Assembly: GCA_905479945.1 (NCBI GenBank)
Contig: CAJQOP010000004.1
Span: 1 to 63,762, forward strand
Direction: 5' to 3'
From: an uncultured Glaciecola sp.
GTDB taxonomy: Bacteria > Pseudomonadota > Gammaproteobacteria > Enterobacterales > Alteromonadaceae
DNA: 63,762 bases
Shown here: in pieces, positions 19,023-28,345 of the stretch
Layout of the letters: every line of letters begins with the position of its first letter
Position numbering within the stretch: the first letter of the stretch is position 1
Notes under the pieces: generated by a model
Told to the model about the DNA's origin: nothing
Databases searched by the model: none
Seen by the model: only the letters and a program-made list of their open reading frames with translations
Translations under genes and position numbers: made by a program

Positions 19023-20195
19023 TTAGCGGTTTCGTCCCATTTGGTCATGACTACTGACCCAATGTCCGGAGATAACAGCACAACCCAATGAAATATCACC
19101 TGCTAATACTGTGGCGGCAACAATTTCAGCAAACTTATTCGCTTTACCTTTACCTACACAATCCATCATTTGTAGACATTCATTTTGGGTAGGTAATGCT
19201 GTACCGCCGCCAAAGGTAGCCACAATTAATGATGGTAGAGTAACAGACATATATAAATCACCATTATCCAGTAACTCATGAGAAAGTATTCCAGCATGAG
19301 ATTCCACAACGTTGGCTTCATCTTGGCCCGTAGCAATATAAACTGAAGCAATTCCGTTAGCGGAATGAGGACCGTTATATGCCGCACCAGCCATTGCTGC
19401 CCCAACATTGGCCAATACTGTCGCACCAGCAAGCATTTTGGTGTCAACTTTCATTACTCTAGCCAACACTTCTTTCTTCAGCACAATTTCTGCAATTACG
19501 CGCTTACCACGGGAATGCAACATGTTCAAATGTGAGTGCTTCTTGTCAGTATCCATATTGCCTGACAATATATATATACATTTAATCGGTGAGTTGGCTT
19601 TGATCCATTCGCAGGCAACTAAGGTCGCCTTACCGGTCATATTTTGGCCGGCTGCATCACCAGTTGTATAGTTAAATCGCAAGTACTTAGTTTTGGACAC
19701 AGACCATTGTTGAATGTGTTCTAATTTGCCCACACTGGTAGTCGTTTCGGAGACCGCTTTTATTTTTTCAAAATTTTCTTCTACCCATACACCAAAATCA
19801 CGGGCTTCTCGGGCATCTTGAAAAATAAATGCAGGAGCACGTTGCATCCAACCTTCAACAACTGTTGTTTTAACACCACCACATTCGTTTATAACTCGCA
19901 TACCACGGCTATAACTTGCTACAAGCGTACCTTCGGTTGTTGCCATCGGAACATAAAAATGACCATTGGCATGCTCACCGTTGATATGAACTGGGCCTGC
20001 AACGCCTACAGGCATCTGTACTATGCCGATAAAATTCTCTACATTTCCGGGAAGTACACTTGTATCAATGCTGTATTTTCCAGTATGTACCATATCTGCA
20101 CCGGTTTTTTCTTTTATAAAATCCCGGCGTATTTTGGCCATTTCATCTGTGTGATCGTTCTCTGCGTTGCGTGGAATGCGCATATCATCGCTCAT
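19023..20195 (-). CDS. Hydroxymethylglutaryl-CoA reductase, class I type
   Basis: The 390-residue enzyme would reduce HMG-CoA to mevalonate with NAD(P)H. All four catalytic positions of class I reductases can be seen: Glu88 (TTEGTLVAS), Lys218 (NMDTDKK), Asp292 (ATGQDEAN) and His383 near the C-terminus (SSHDQMGRN). The TGDAAGQNM and FGGGT segments replace the usual DAMGMN and VGGGT cofactor motifs. It lacks any membrane anchor, as expected in bacteria. It is the only gene between its own promoter region and a strong terminator. No other mevalonate-pathway gene is visible, and most Proteobacteria make isoprenoids by the MEP route, so its role is open. Confidence 0.9.
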   Translation of the reverse strand: MSDDMRIPRNAENDHTDEMAKIRRDFIKEKTGADMVHTGKYSIDTSVLPGNVENFIGIVQMPVGVAGPVHINGEHANGHFYVPMATTEGTLVASYSRGMRVINECGGVKTTVVEGWMQRAPAFIFQDAREARDFGVWVEENFEKIKAVSETTTSVGKLEHIQQWSVSKTKYLRFNYTTGDAAGQNMTGKATLVACEWIKANSPIKCIYILSGNMDTDKKHSHLNMLHSRGKRVIAEIVLKKEVLARVMKVDTKMLAGATVLANVGAAMAGAAYNGPHSANGIASVYIATGQDEANVVESHAGILSHELLDNGDLYMSVTLPSLIVATFGGGTALPTQNECLQMMDCVGKGKANKFAEIVAATVLAGDISLGCAVISGHWVSSHDQMGRNR

Positions 20196-20699
20196 TGTAT
20201 AGCTCCTTTATTATTTTGTTTTAATCTGTGGCAGGCAAGATGATTACAATTAAGGTATCAATATACACATGGAACGGAAAGGAAAACAATAAAAATGGGT
20301 AAGTAAATAACAAATATTTAACATTTCACCCATTATTGAGTAAAATATGACTCTTTATTGGTGTTTTGCTGCCGTTGTTTTATATCTCAAAATTTAAGGC
20401 GCGCAGTTATCTTGTGCAAAAGAAAAGGTAGTATTGATATTATAATTAGTTGTTTTAAGCACAATATTGCCCATACTCTAACTCGGGGCCTACTCTAAAT
20501 AGAAAATTTGGCCTTACTTTGTGCCGTAAAGTGGACGCCACCCCCTACTTCGTGCTGAAATAAGAATAAGCTAGTCATGAAAACCTTTGTTCATACTATA
20601 TGAATGTACACTTGTTGATTGATTGCATTGATGCGAGTGACGCAGTCCAAAAGACAGCGTCCGCGCTAAAACGTTTTTCTACAAGTTTAAGGAAATAGA
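20196..20699. other. Divergent intergenic region between HMG-CoA reductase and WS/DGAT
   Basis: Some 500 bp without a supportable gene. It must hold the promoters of both divergent genes. A short palindrome GCATTGATGC lies near 20625-20634, about 65 bp before the WS/DGAT start, and an AAGGAAAT ribosome site immediately precedes it. No operator could be assigned. Confidence 0.5.
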
Positions 20700-22160
20700 A
20701 TGGATCACCTTAGCGGCTCAGATGCAGCCTTTTTACACTTGGAAACACCTGAAACGCCAATGCATGTTGGAGGCCTAGCCATACTGGAATTACCTGCAGA
20801 TTATTCAGGTGATTTTATGGAGGATGTAAGAACTCACATCCAAAACCGTATGCACATGGCTCCCATTTTTCAGCGTAAACTCATTAATATGCCATTTGAT
20901 ATTGCCAACCCTATTTGGGTAATGGACGAAGATATCGACATCGATTATCATATTCGACATGTGATTGTGCCACCTCCTGCGACTCGTAATACCGTAGATA
21001 AATTGGTAGCTCGATTGCATTCAAGTTTGCTTGACCGAAGTAGGCCCTTGTGGGAAATGCATATACTTGATGGCTTACCCGTGCCTAAAGATTTACCTCA
21101 AGGTACACGCTATGTCGGGCTCTATTCTAAAATGCATCACGCTGCACTAGATGGAATGGGCGGACAAGTATTAATGGAAGCGATTATGGATGTGACGGCA
21201 GTGCCGCGCGCAGCAAATAAGCGCAAGCGTCGCAGAGATACTGATAGGGCCGACAACTACGGCATTGCTGAACTGGCTACATCAGGAGTGATGCACAATA
21301 TCAGCCAAACCGTTAAATTAACCAAAAACCTGCCGAAGCTAACTAGCAAGGCATTTGATATGCTCAAAACAGCGAAGAATCCCGACGGTAGCAATATCGA
21401 ACGCATGAACTGGCTTGCGCCCAAGACTCCGCTCAACGCGACCATCACTAATCAGCGCAGCTTCGCACGTTTTTCAATTCCATATGCTGACAGTAGAAAA
21501 ATCGCTAAGCTCAATAATGTCAGTCTAAATGACGTAGTCATGGCGATTTCTGGCGAAGGCATGAATCGCTATTTTGAGGATGAGGGCTTCAGTGTCGAAG
21601 AACCGATGTTGGCTGCCATTCCTGTCAGTGTGCGCCCTGAGGGCAATACCGAGCTTAGTAACCAAGTATCTATGGCGCGCATGAGTCTTGCGACTAATAT
21701 CAAAGATCCATTGGAGCGGCTGCAAGCAATCAATGCCTCTTCCACTCATGCTAAATCACTGATGTCAGATGTAAAATCCATAATGCCCACTGATTTTCCG
21801 TCAATCGGTGCGCCTTGGCTAATGAGCAGCATTGCTTCTACACTTACAAGAGCCAGAGTTGCAAACTCCTTACCACCGTTTGCCAACGTTCTAATTTCCA
21901 ACGTTCCCGGCCCTAACATTACACTTTACTTTGCCGGCGCCAAACAGATCAGCACCTACCCAGTCTCAATCCCATATCACGGCATGGGACTGAATATTAC
22001 ACTGCAGAGTTACGACGGTTGGCTAGACTTTGGTGTTATCTCGTGTCAAAAATTGATGCCTGATGTTTCTGAACTGGCGCAGCATATGAAAGATGCACAT
22101 AAGGATTTGCTCAAACTCACTATAAACGCCCACGAAAAGGCGTCCGAAGAAGCAAGCTGA
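20700..22160 (+). CDS. Wax ester synthase/acyl-CoA:diacylglycerol acyltransferase (WS/DGAT)
   Basis: The 486-residue bifunctional acyltransferase joins acyl-CoA to fatty alcohols or diacylglycerol to form storage wax esters or triacylglycerol at the membrane. It starts with the family-typical MDHLSGSDAAFLHLE, has the catalytic HHxxxDG motif as HHAALDG (His146, His147, Asp151) and the C-terminal NVLISNVPGP motif. Length fits the family (about 450-490). A terminator follows at 22182-22207. It lies between two HMG-CoA reductase genes and beside a patatin, suggesting neutral lipid turnover. Whether wax or TAG is the main product cannot be told. Confidence 0.93.
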   Translation: MDHLSGSDAAFLHLETPETPMHVGGLAILELPADYSGDFMEDVRTHIQNRMHMAPIFQRKLINMPFDIANPIWVMDEDIDIDYHIRHVIVPPPATRNTVDKLVARLHSSLLDRSRPLWEMHILDGLPVPKDLPQGTRYVGLYSKMHHAALDGMGGQVLMEAIMDVTAVPRAANKRKRRRDTDRADNYGIAELATSGVMHNISQTVKLTKNLPKLTSKAFDMLKTAKNPDGSNIERMNWLAPKTPLNATITNQRSFARFSIPYADSRKIAKLNNVSLNDVVMAISGEGMNRYFEDEGFSVEEPMLAAIPVSVRPEGNTELSNQVSMARMSLATNIKDPLERLQAINASSTHAKSLMSDVKSIMPTDFPSIGAPWLMSSIASTLTRARVANSLPPFANVLISNVPGPNITLYFAGAKQISTYPVSIPYHGMGLNITLQSYDGWLDFGVISCQKLMPDVSELAQHMKDAHKDLLKLTINAHEKASEEAS

Positions 22161-22181
22161 ACTGAACGAAATTGAGTTGAA

Positions 22182-22207
22182 AAGGGCCAATGAGTAGGTC
22201 CTTTTTT
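22182..22207 (+). terminator. Rho-independent terminator after WS/DGAT
   Basis: AAGGGCC-AATGAGTA-GGTCCTT forms a 7 bp stem with one G-U pair, followed directly by TTTTTT. It begins 21 bp after the stop codon. Confidence 0.8.
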
Positions 22208-22394
22208 ATCGGCGTTATATACATTTGAGGTCAAAATTTTGCGCCAGTGCCTTTGTTCTAAGTCCAGCGCCTAGGACTAATCCCAAAACCATTTTTTGTT
22301 GTTTTTAAACCTAAAAATCAGAACTTTTGGTGTATCCAGCGTTTTTGATTATACTTGGTGGCAACATAACTATTATCTTCAGGAATTTTTTCAT

Positions 22395-23882
22395 ATGTTG
22401 TCGATATCTGCCAGCCTCTCTCTCTCTCGCTTGGAACGTAAAATGCGACGAGCTGAAAACTATGCCGACTGGAAGCAGGCAGCCCTTGAGCACGACTCGA
22501 TTTCTGGTCTTGAAGCTTGGAAGGATAAGGAAGTATCAAATAGCTACGATCATCTGAACATTCGCACTAGAATCGATATGCTGAGAAGACTGAGACAAGA
22601 GAAGGATGATATCGGATTACTTTTTGCACTCAATGAGGGTATTCATGGCAACCAGGGTGGGATGGGTAAACCAAGCCTTTATAAACTGGCAAAATTTGGC
22701 ACAAAACGTCTAATTGAAGAGTATGTTGCCGAGATAGTTGATGCACTTGAACATATTTCAATGCTTCCTGAGAGCGATGATATTACTTTGGAAGACAAAC
22801 TAGACTTTTTTGATCGTGCTAGCCGTTGTTTTGGACGTTCAGCTTTAATGTTAAGTGGTGCAGGTTCACTTGGCCATTTTCATCTTGGCGTAGTCAGAAC
22901 ATTATTTGAACATCAAATGTTGCCTAACGTTATTTCTGGCTCAAGTGCAGGGTCAATATTTGCTGCGGTGCTTGGAACCCATACTGATGAAGAACTGATC
23001 TCTGTTCTGCAAGGTGAGAAACTGGTAGACCCTATGCAGCTTGATATAGACAACAGGCCCAAGCGCATGATTCGGGAGCAGGTGGACTCTGCTTCATTGA
23101 AATTGACCTTGGAGTCCGTCGTACCTGATCTCACTTTTCAGGAAGCTTATGAAAAAACCGGCAGAATGATCAGTATCACTATCGCACCCATAGAAGAGCA
23201 CCAGACTTCCAGATTAATGAATGCTGTAACTTCTCCTAATGTTTATGTGCGTAGTGCTGTTATGGCCTCTTGTGCTGTGCCAGGGGTTTTTCCCGCTGTT
23301 ATGCTAATGGCTAAAAATGTCTATGGCGAGACGCAGCCGTATTTACCAAATCGTCGATGGGTCGACGGAGCCGTTACGGATGATCTGCCGGCAAAAAGGC
23401 TGGCCAGACTTTATGGTGTTAACCACTATATCGTCAGTCAGGCGAATCCGTTAGCACTAGCTATTATGAGAAGTGAGCAATATGTGCCGATTCCAAAAAG
23501 TGCTAAAAACATAATACGTTTTTCCTCCCATGAATTATTAAAAAGTAGTGAACAATTTAGCCGGCGTTATCTGCGAAAACTTCCGGATGTTGGGAAAATG
23601 TTCAATATGTTTTATTCCGTTTTGGCACAAGATTATAAAGGTGATATTAATATTGCACCCAACTTTAGTTTTGTTAACCCGCAAAAACTTCTAGGTCAAC
23701 TGACCTCGGATGAAATCAACAAATTAGTCATCGAGGGTGAACGCTCTACTTGGCCAGAATTAGAACAGATTAGAATTTGTTCTAATATTGGTCATAAGTT
23801 GGAACAGATTATGGATCACCATACAGACCACAATGTTAAAAGTTTCTATAAGGTGAACCGACGCAAATCTGCACGCTCCTGA
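22395..23882 (+). CDS. Patatin-like phospholipase with DUF3336 domain
   Basis: From the ATG at 22395 the product is 495 residues. The first part (~10-150) is the DUF3336 helical domain also found in fungal TAG lipases of the Tgl3/4/5 type. The patatin domain follows with the serine nucleophile in SGSSAGS, a glycine-rich oxyanion loop (SGAGSLGHFHLG) and the catalytic Asp in VDGAVTDDLP. It would hydrolyse acyl ester bonds of stored or membrane lipids. The chosen start has AGGAA upstream at good spacing, whereas the longer frame opens with a TTG lacking a ribosome site. Its position after WS/DGAT suggests a matching mobilisation role. Confidence 0.9.
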   Translation: MLSISASLSLSRLERKMRRAENYADWKQAALEHDSISGLEAWKDKEVSNSYDHLNIRTRIDMLRRLRQEKDDIGLLFALNEGIHGNQGGMGKPSLYKLAKFGTKRLIEEYVAEIVDALEHISMLPESDDITLEDKLDFFDRASRCFGRSALMLSGAGSLGHFHLGVVRTLFEHQMLPNVISGSSAGSIFAAVLGTHTDEELISVLQGEKLVDPMQLDIDNRPKRMIREQVDSASLKLTLESVVPDLTFQEAYEKTGRMISITIAPIEEHQTSRLMNAVTSPNVYVRSAVMASCAVPGVFPAVMLMAKNVYGETQPYLPNRRWVDGAVTDDLPAKRLARLYGVNHYIVSQANPLALAIMRSEQYVPIPKSAKNIIRFSSHELLKSSEQFSRRYLRKLPDVGKMFNMFYSVLAQDYKGDINIAPNFSFVNPQKLLGQLTSDEINKLVIEGERSTWPELEQIRICSNIGHKLEQIMDHHTDHNVKSFYKVNRRKSARS

Positions 23883-23896
23883 ACTACTGGAAATTG

Positions 23897-25438
23897 TTAA
23901 TTTCTGCCAAGTTCTTGGTGTGAAGTTACCCAGTCTAAGGATGAAATAGCCGATGCTAGAGATATTTCACCTGCAAGAGCAACCGAGGCCACTATTTCAG
24001 CAAATTTAAAGGCATTATCTGGGCCATAGCAGTGCAACATTTCTAGACATTCTTTTTGTGTGCCCAAACCTGTGCCGCCGCCACAGGTCGCAATGATTAG
24101 TGAAGGTAAGGTTAATGAAAGATACAAATCTCCATCATCGGTCGTTTCTGAATACAAAATGCCTGCTGATGATTCAGATACGTTAGCCACATCTTGACCT
24201 GTCGCGATAAACATAGCGGTAATACCGTTTGCAGAATGCAATCCTGTGTTGTTGGCTCCGGCTAAAAATGAACCTATAGATGCAACGCGCTGGTGTTGAG
24301 CGATTTGTTTGGGCTCCACCCGCATGATTTCAATCAGATCATCCCGTTTGATAGTGATTTCGGCCGTGACCCTCTTTCCACGAGTGTTTAATATATTGAT
24401 AAATGACGATTTCTTATCTGTTGCCATATTTGATTCAAGGAAAAAGTTGCGGATATTTTTATAGTTCTCGAGTATCCAACCGCAGGCGACGTAAGTAGCA
24501 CGTCCCACCATGTTCTGACCCGCCGCATCACCAGTAGTAAAATTGAATCTTAGAAATGCAAATTTGTTAGATTTGTAATGATCAATATTCCGCAGTTTTA
24601 TAAAGGGGTCTGTTGCTTCTGCCTGACGTCGTATGTCATCAATATTATCTGCCACCCATAGACCAAAATCTCTAGCTTCTCTGGCGTCATCAAATACAAA
24701 AACAGGGGCACGCTGCATCGCGTCATCTACTACTGTAACTTTTACGCCTCCGGACTTATTCAGTAGTTTCATGCCTCGATTATATGAAGCTACTAGTGTG
24801 CCTTCAGTCGTTGCCAATGGAATAAGAAACTCCCCTTTAGCATGCTCACCTTGAACTTTAATAGGCCCAGCTATACCAACAGGTATTTGGGCAATACCAC
24901 AAAAATGTTCAACATTTCCTCGAAAAGACTCTAGATCAACATCTAGGCTAAATAGTTTTTGGGGTTTAACACCTGTTATCTCTGATACATAATTTTGTCG
25001 GGTTTGAACAATGTCGGGGTGAAAATCATTTTCCGGGCTGCGGGGAATATCATCCAAGGTAGGGGCGGGGAGTGATACTTTATCTTTCAAGCTTAATTTG
25101 ATATCACCAAACGGCTTCGTAGAGATGTTGATATCAATATTTAAGGCTTCTGACTGTGATACAAAAGTGCCATTAACAAATACATTTAAGATTGCCCCAA
25201 GCGGAAATTCGACTCCTTGATTTTGTTTAAGGGTATCTAGGTCTATTGCTTGGTCTGAATCCAATACAAGCGTAATTTTGTGCTTATCAATTTCTTTATT
25301 GTTAATGGATAAGTGTAATATCTGATTAAAGTGTGCACTTTTAATTCGATTTTTTAATGAAAAGCTCAATCCATTTTTGGTTGCTCTTAAACTGCCAAGG
25401 GTGTAAAGCTGTTTCAACATTGAGTCTAGTATAAACAT
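23897..25438 (-). CDS. Second HMG-CoA reductase, with an N-terminal beta-rich extension
   Basis: The 513-residue product has a C-terminal class I-type HMG-CoA reductase (~140-513) with the same catalytic set as the paralogue: Glu212 (TTEGTLVAS), Lys in SNMATDKKSS, Asp in ATGQDVAN and His in VTSHQELGRN. TGDAAGQNM and CGGGTGLG are also present. The first ~120 residues (LYTLGSLRATKNGLSFSLKN onwards) form an extra beta-rich domain absent from the shorter enzyme and of unknown function. It is downstream of the FAD oxidoreductase gene (about 120 bp gap) and convergent with the patatin gene. No strong ribosome site precedes either candidate ATG (25438 or 25420), so the exact start is uncertain. Confidence 0.88.
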   Translation of the reverse strand: MFILDSMLKQLYTLGSLRATKNGLSFSLKNRIKSAHFNQILHLSINNKEIDKHKITLVLDSDQAIDLDTLKQNQGVEFPLGAILNVFVNGTFVSQSEALNIDINISTKPFGDIKLSLKDKVSLPAPTLDDIPRSPENDFHPDIVQTRQNYVSEITGVKPQKLFSLDVDLESFRGNVEHFCGIAQIPVGIAGPIKVQGEHAKGEFLIPLATTEGTLVASYNRGMKLLNKSGGVKVTVVDDAMQRAPVFVFDDAREARDFGLWVADNIDDIRRQAEATDPFIKLRNIDHYKSNKFAFLRFNFTTGDAAGQNMVGRATYVACGWILENYKNIRNFFLESNMATDKKSSFINILNTRGKRVTAEITIKRDDLIEIMRVEPKQIAQHQRVASIGSFLAGANNTGLHSANGITAMFIATGQDVANVSESSAGILYSETTDDGDLYLSLTLPSLIIATCGGGTGLGTQKECLEMLHCYGPDNAFKFAEIVASVALAGEISLASAISSLDWVTSHQELGRN

Positions 25439-25561
25439 AGAAAATAATTATCAAGGAGGGATTGGTCTATTTATCTACGTATTCAAACTGCTTGCATTGA
25501 TGAGGATCAAAAAGATCGTTTTTATCGATTTTTTCGAGTGAATTTTTTACTTTCATTAGTA

Positions 25562-26791
25562 TTATAAAAGCTTACTGCGCCCTAATAGTACTCGGGGTCT
25601 TAACTTTAAAATTTCCGCCAGTAATAGCTTTTCAGTAGATAGAGTGATTCTGCCGGCTATGCCTAAAACACTCTGTTCTATGGGCAGTAATGTGGAAAGT
25701 CGAGCCATATAAAACTGATATACAGCTTCTTTAGCCGCAGCCAATACCGGGCTTGCTAAAACTAATTTACCCTGGATAAAGTAAGTGTTGATGTCACCCA
25801 GTGAGAGTAATACCGGTTTTGTGCGCACCTCTAATGGCTTTAAGGTTTTTTGAGAGCAAAAGCGATTAATATTTATTGCTGCATGGAGCCCCATATCTAA
25901 TGCAATGCTAGCCTGTTTTGCTAATGGCTTTTCCAGTGTGGCAGAATCACCCGCAACAAAAATATTGTCAAACCCGCTGATTTGCAAGCATGTATTAACT
26001 GCTAGGCCGTTAGACAGGCCTTGTGTATTGATGCTGTTAAGATAATCAGGCAGCTTAGTGCCAGCGGACCAAATTGTTAAGTCTGATTCGATTGATTCTG
26101 TATTGCTGAAATGAATGCTAGATTTCTTTACTTCAGTGATTGTTTGATTAAAGTGAAAGCTAACTTGATGGTTTTTACATTGACTTAAAATATCATCAGA
26201 TAACTTCTCTGGAAGGGCTTGAACTAATCTTGCGGCACTGTCTATGACCTTAAAGTTCATTTGCTTGTTTGTTGCGTATTTGCGTAATAGTTCGCCCAAA
26301 ACTTCTACACCGGTGAAACCTCCACCAATAATATTGATATTGACTGGGTGTTTGTTGGTATTAAGAATTGCCTCAATATCATTATGTATTTTAATTACAT
26401 CGTCAGCAGTACGAAATCCGTAGGCATATTTGTTAGCGCCTTCGATGCCATAGTTTGATCGTGTATGTCCAGATGCAATCAACAATACGTCGTAATTTAG
26501 TGTTTGTTTGTCATTCAAAGTGACTGTTTGTAAATTGCCGTCAATGCTCGACACCGTTTGATTAATAAAGCAATGGCCTAATCTGCTGATGATGGTTTCT
26601 AAATTTAGACTGAGGCTAGTTTCTTTTTTTACATCTGACAGAATTTCATGGATATTGGGTGTCCACTGAAAATCCTGCTTGCTGTCAATCACTGTTACCT
26701 CATGACATTTACTAAGCTTGCCTGCAGCAGTAAGACCTGCGAAATTAGCGCCAATAATTATAATGCGGGACTTTTTTCGATTTAGATTCAA
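25562..26791 (-). CDS. NAD(P)/FAD-dependent oxidoreductase, NDH-2/AIF type
   Basis: The 409-residue product has two Rossmann motifs: the FAD site at the N-terminus (IIIIGANFAGLTAAGKL) and the NAD(P)H site in the middle (NINIIGGGFTGVEVLGELLR), plus the second FAD motif near residue 275 (NIFVAGDSA). This is the pyridine nucleotide-disulfide oxidoreductase fold without a redox CxxxxC pair, as in type II NADH dehydrogenases. The C-terminal ~60 residues are amphipathic and may touch the membrane. It may supply or remove electrons for the downstream HMG-CoA reductase operon, but this link is inferred from position only. Confidence 0.8.
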   Translation of the reverse strand: MNLNRKKSRIIIIGANFAGLTAAGKLSKCHEVTVIDSKQDFQWTPNIHEILSDVKKETSLSLNLETIISRLGHCFINQTVSSIDGNLQTVTLNDKQTLNYDVLLIASGHTRSNYGIEGANKYAYGFRTADDVIKIHNDIEAILNTNKHPVNINIIGGGFTGVEVLGELLRKYATNKQMNFKVIDSAARLVQALPEKLSDDILSQCKNHQVSFHFNQTITEVKKSSIHFSNTESIESDLTIWSAGTKLPDYLNSINTQGLSNGLAVNTCLQISGFDNIFVAGDSATLEKPLAKQASIALDMGLHAAININRFCSQKTLKPLEVRTKPVLLSLGDINTYFIQGKLVLASPVLAAAKEAVYQFYMARLSTLLPIEQSVLGIAGRITLSTEKLLLAEILKLRPRVLLGRSKLL

Positions 26792-26919
26792 ACGGAGGTT
26801 CCTAGAATAGTTAAAGGCAGAAATTAATCATAGTCAGGCTTATAGTTTACACTAACAGTTAAACTAAGGTTTAATAAACTTGGCAAGGCTTACTCAAGCT
26901 TAACCAGCGGTCCATTTAT

Positions 26920-28131
26920 TCATGGCTGCAAAGTACCTTTTGCTCTGCGAACACTCTCTAGAAATCGATAAACTGCCCTTGTGTGTTCAGGCGTTGGCGG
27001 AGCATGCGCAATATCATAGGCGTGTTGGCCACTTGGCAGTTCCGCAAATATGACTTTATTTGTTGATGTTTGATTGAGAGTTTCTGCAAATGCCTTTGCA
27101 CTTTCGAAATCAGCAAGCATATCGTGGCGCCCATGCAATATTAGCATTGGTGGTGCTTGTGAATGAATTTGGCCGATCGGCGATACTTGGTCCCAGAGCG
27201 CTTCGTGCATTTCTGGTGACCCAGGCATAACTAGTCTGGTCAAGAATGTTTGGAGTTCATCGATCCCTTCGTTAAATGCGCCACTGCGCTTGCAAAAATC
27301 ATAAACGCCGTAAACCGGCACGCATGCATCAACAGCGCAATCAGCTTGTTCGAATCCGGGTTTCAAGGATTCATCGGCAGATGCCAAGCCCGCAAGCGCA
27401 ACTAGGTGACCGCCTGCGGAACCTCCAGTCAAAGCAACGAAACTAGGATCACCATTATAGGTTTCTATGTTGGCCTTGACCCAAGAGACGGCAAGTAAAA
27501 CATCCTGGATCATAGCTGGCATTTTATTTCGAGGCCCAAGTCGATAATTCACGTCGACAACAAGCCAACCTTTTGACGCCATATGGCCAATGAGTGGCTG
27601 CGCCTGCTGATGTTTTCGGCCAACAACCCATCCTCCTCCGTGTGCATGAATAAGGACAGGCATTGGCAACAAAGGCTTCGCTTTTGGTATATAAATATCG
27701 AGTTGGTTTTTACGACCTGATGGCCCGTACGAGATGTTCTTTAAGCGTTTAACATCCCGCCTAGGTAGTTGAAAGGGAAATAATGAACCTTTTAAAAAGC
27801 GTCCGATAGATGCGCCTTGCCCGTCTGGCTCGACTTGAGAAAGCATTTGGCTTCCCTGCCATGAACGCAACATTGTCAGGGTGAAGAGGGCTAGCGTGAG
27901 GATATTAATTATTACAATTAAAGGTGATAATTGAACTCTGGAAAGAGCGAAAAATAGCGAGCCTATCGTCAATATTAAAAGCGGCAAAGCTAAGATTTGA
28001 CCTAGCAGGCTCCAGCCAAAGTAAATGAATGATAAATGGCGTACCTTGCGAGGAAGCTCAGAATGTATTGCACCTGCGAAAGCCACAGCAAATAAGCTTA
28101 CTGCCAGAAAGATATGCAGAACATGAATCAT
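26920..28131 (-). CDS. Membrane-anchored alpha/beta hydrolase (HSL-type esterase/lipase)
   Basis: The 403-residue product has three hydrophobic segments in the first ~95 residues, then a hydrolase domain with the hormone-sensitive lipase oxyanion motif AHGGGWVVG, the nucleophile elbow TGGSAGGH, the catalytic Asp in LHGRHDML and the His in SGQHAYD. It should cleave short- to medium-chain acyl esters at the cytoplasmic membrane. It is transcribed toward the NDH-like gene with about 130 bp between, and diverges from the DUF4153 gene. Confidence 0.85.
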   Translation of the reverse strand: MIHVLHIFLAVSLFAVAFAGAIHSELPRKVRHLSFIYFGWSLLGQILALPLLILTIGSLFFALSRVQLSPLIVIINILTLALFTLTMLRSWQGSQMLSQVEPDGQGASIGRFLKGSLFPFQLPRRDVKRLKNISYGPSGRKNQLDIYIPKAKPLLPMPVLIHAHGGGWVVGRKHQQAQPLIGHMASKGWLVVDVNYRLGPRNKMPAMIQDVLLAVSWVKANIETYNGDPSFVALTGGSAGGHLVALAGLASADESLKPGFEQADCAVDACVPVYGVYDFCKRSGAFNEGIDELQTFLTRLVMPGSPEMHEALWDQVSPIGQIHSQAPPMLILHGRHDMLADFESAKAFAETLNQTSTNKVIFAELPSGQHAYDIAHAPPTPEHTRAVYRFLESVRRAKGTLQP

Positions 28132-28345
28132 AATTGCCCTAATCGTTTACTACGATAGTAAGTAATGTTCGAAAGTTCGATATTTAATGAATAAGAGATT
28201 GTAGCATTTTATGATCATATTTTGATGATGCGACCACGCTATGCAAAACAAAAATATCGGTGAGGTGCGGTTGCCTGTGTTGTTAGATAAAGGAATATAA
28301 TGCAAGATGTCCTTAAGCAATTCACCGCTGTTGAAAGGAAGCCTT

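Noticed and set aside
22296..22394. Longer N-terminus for the patatin starting at a TTG
   Set aside because: No ribosome site precedes the TTG; the ATG at 22395 has AGGAA at good spacing and starts at the family-typical position.
25439..25561. A short frame of about 29 codons just after the FAD oxidoreductase stop (MKVKNSLEKIDKNDLFD...)
   Set aside because: Too short, no ribosome site and no family. It is noted only because the following HMG-CoA reductase has an unclear start.
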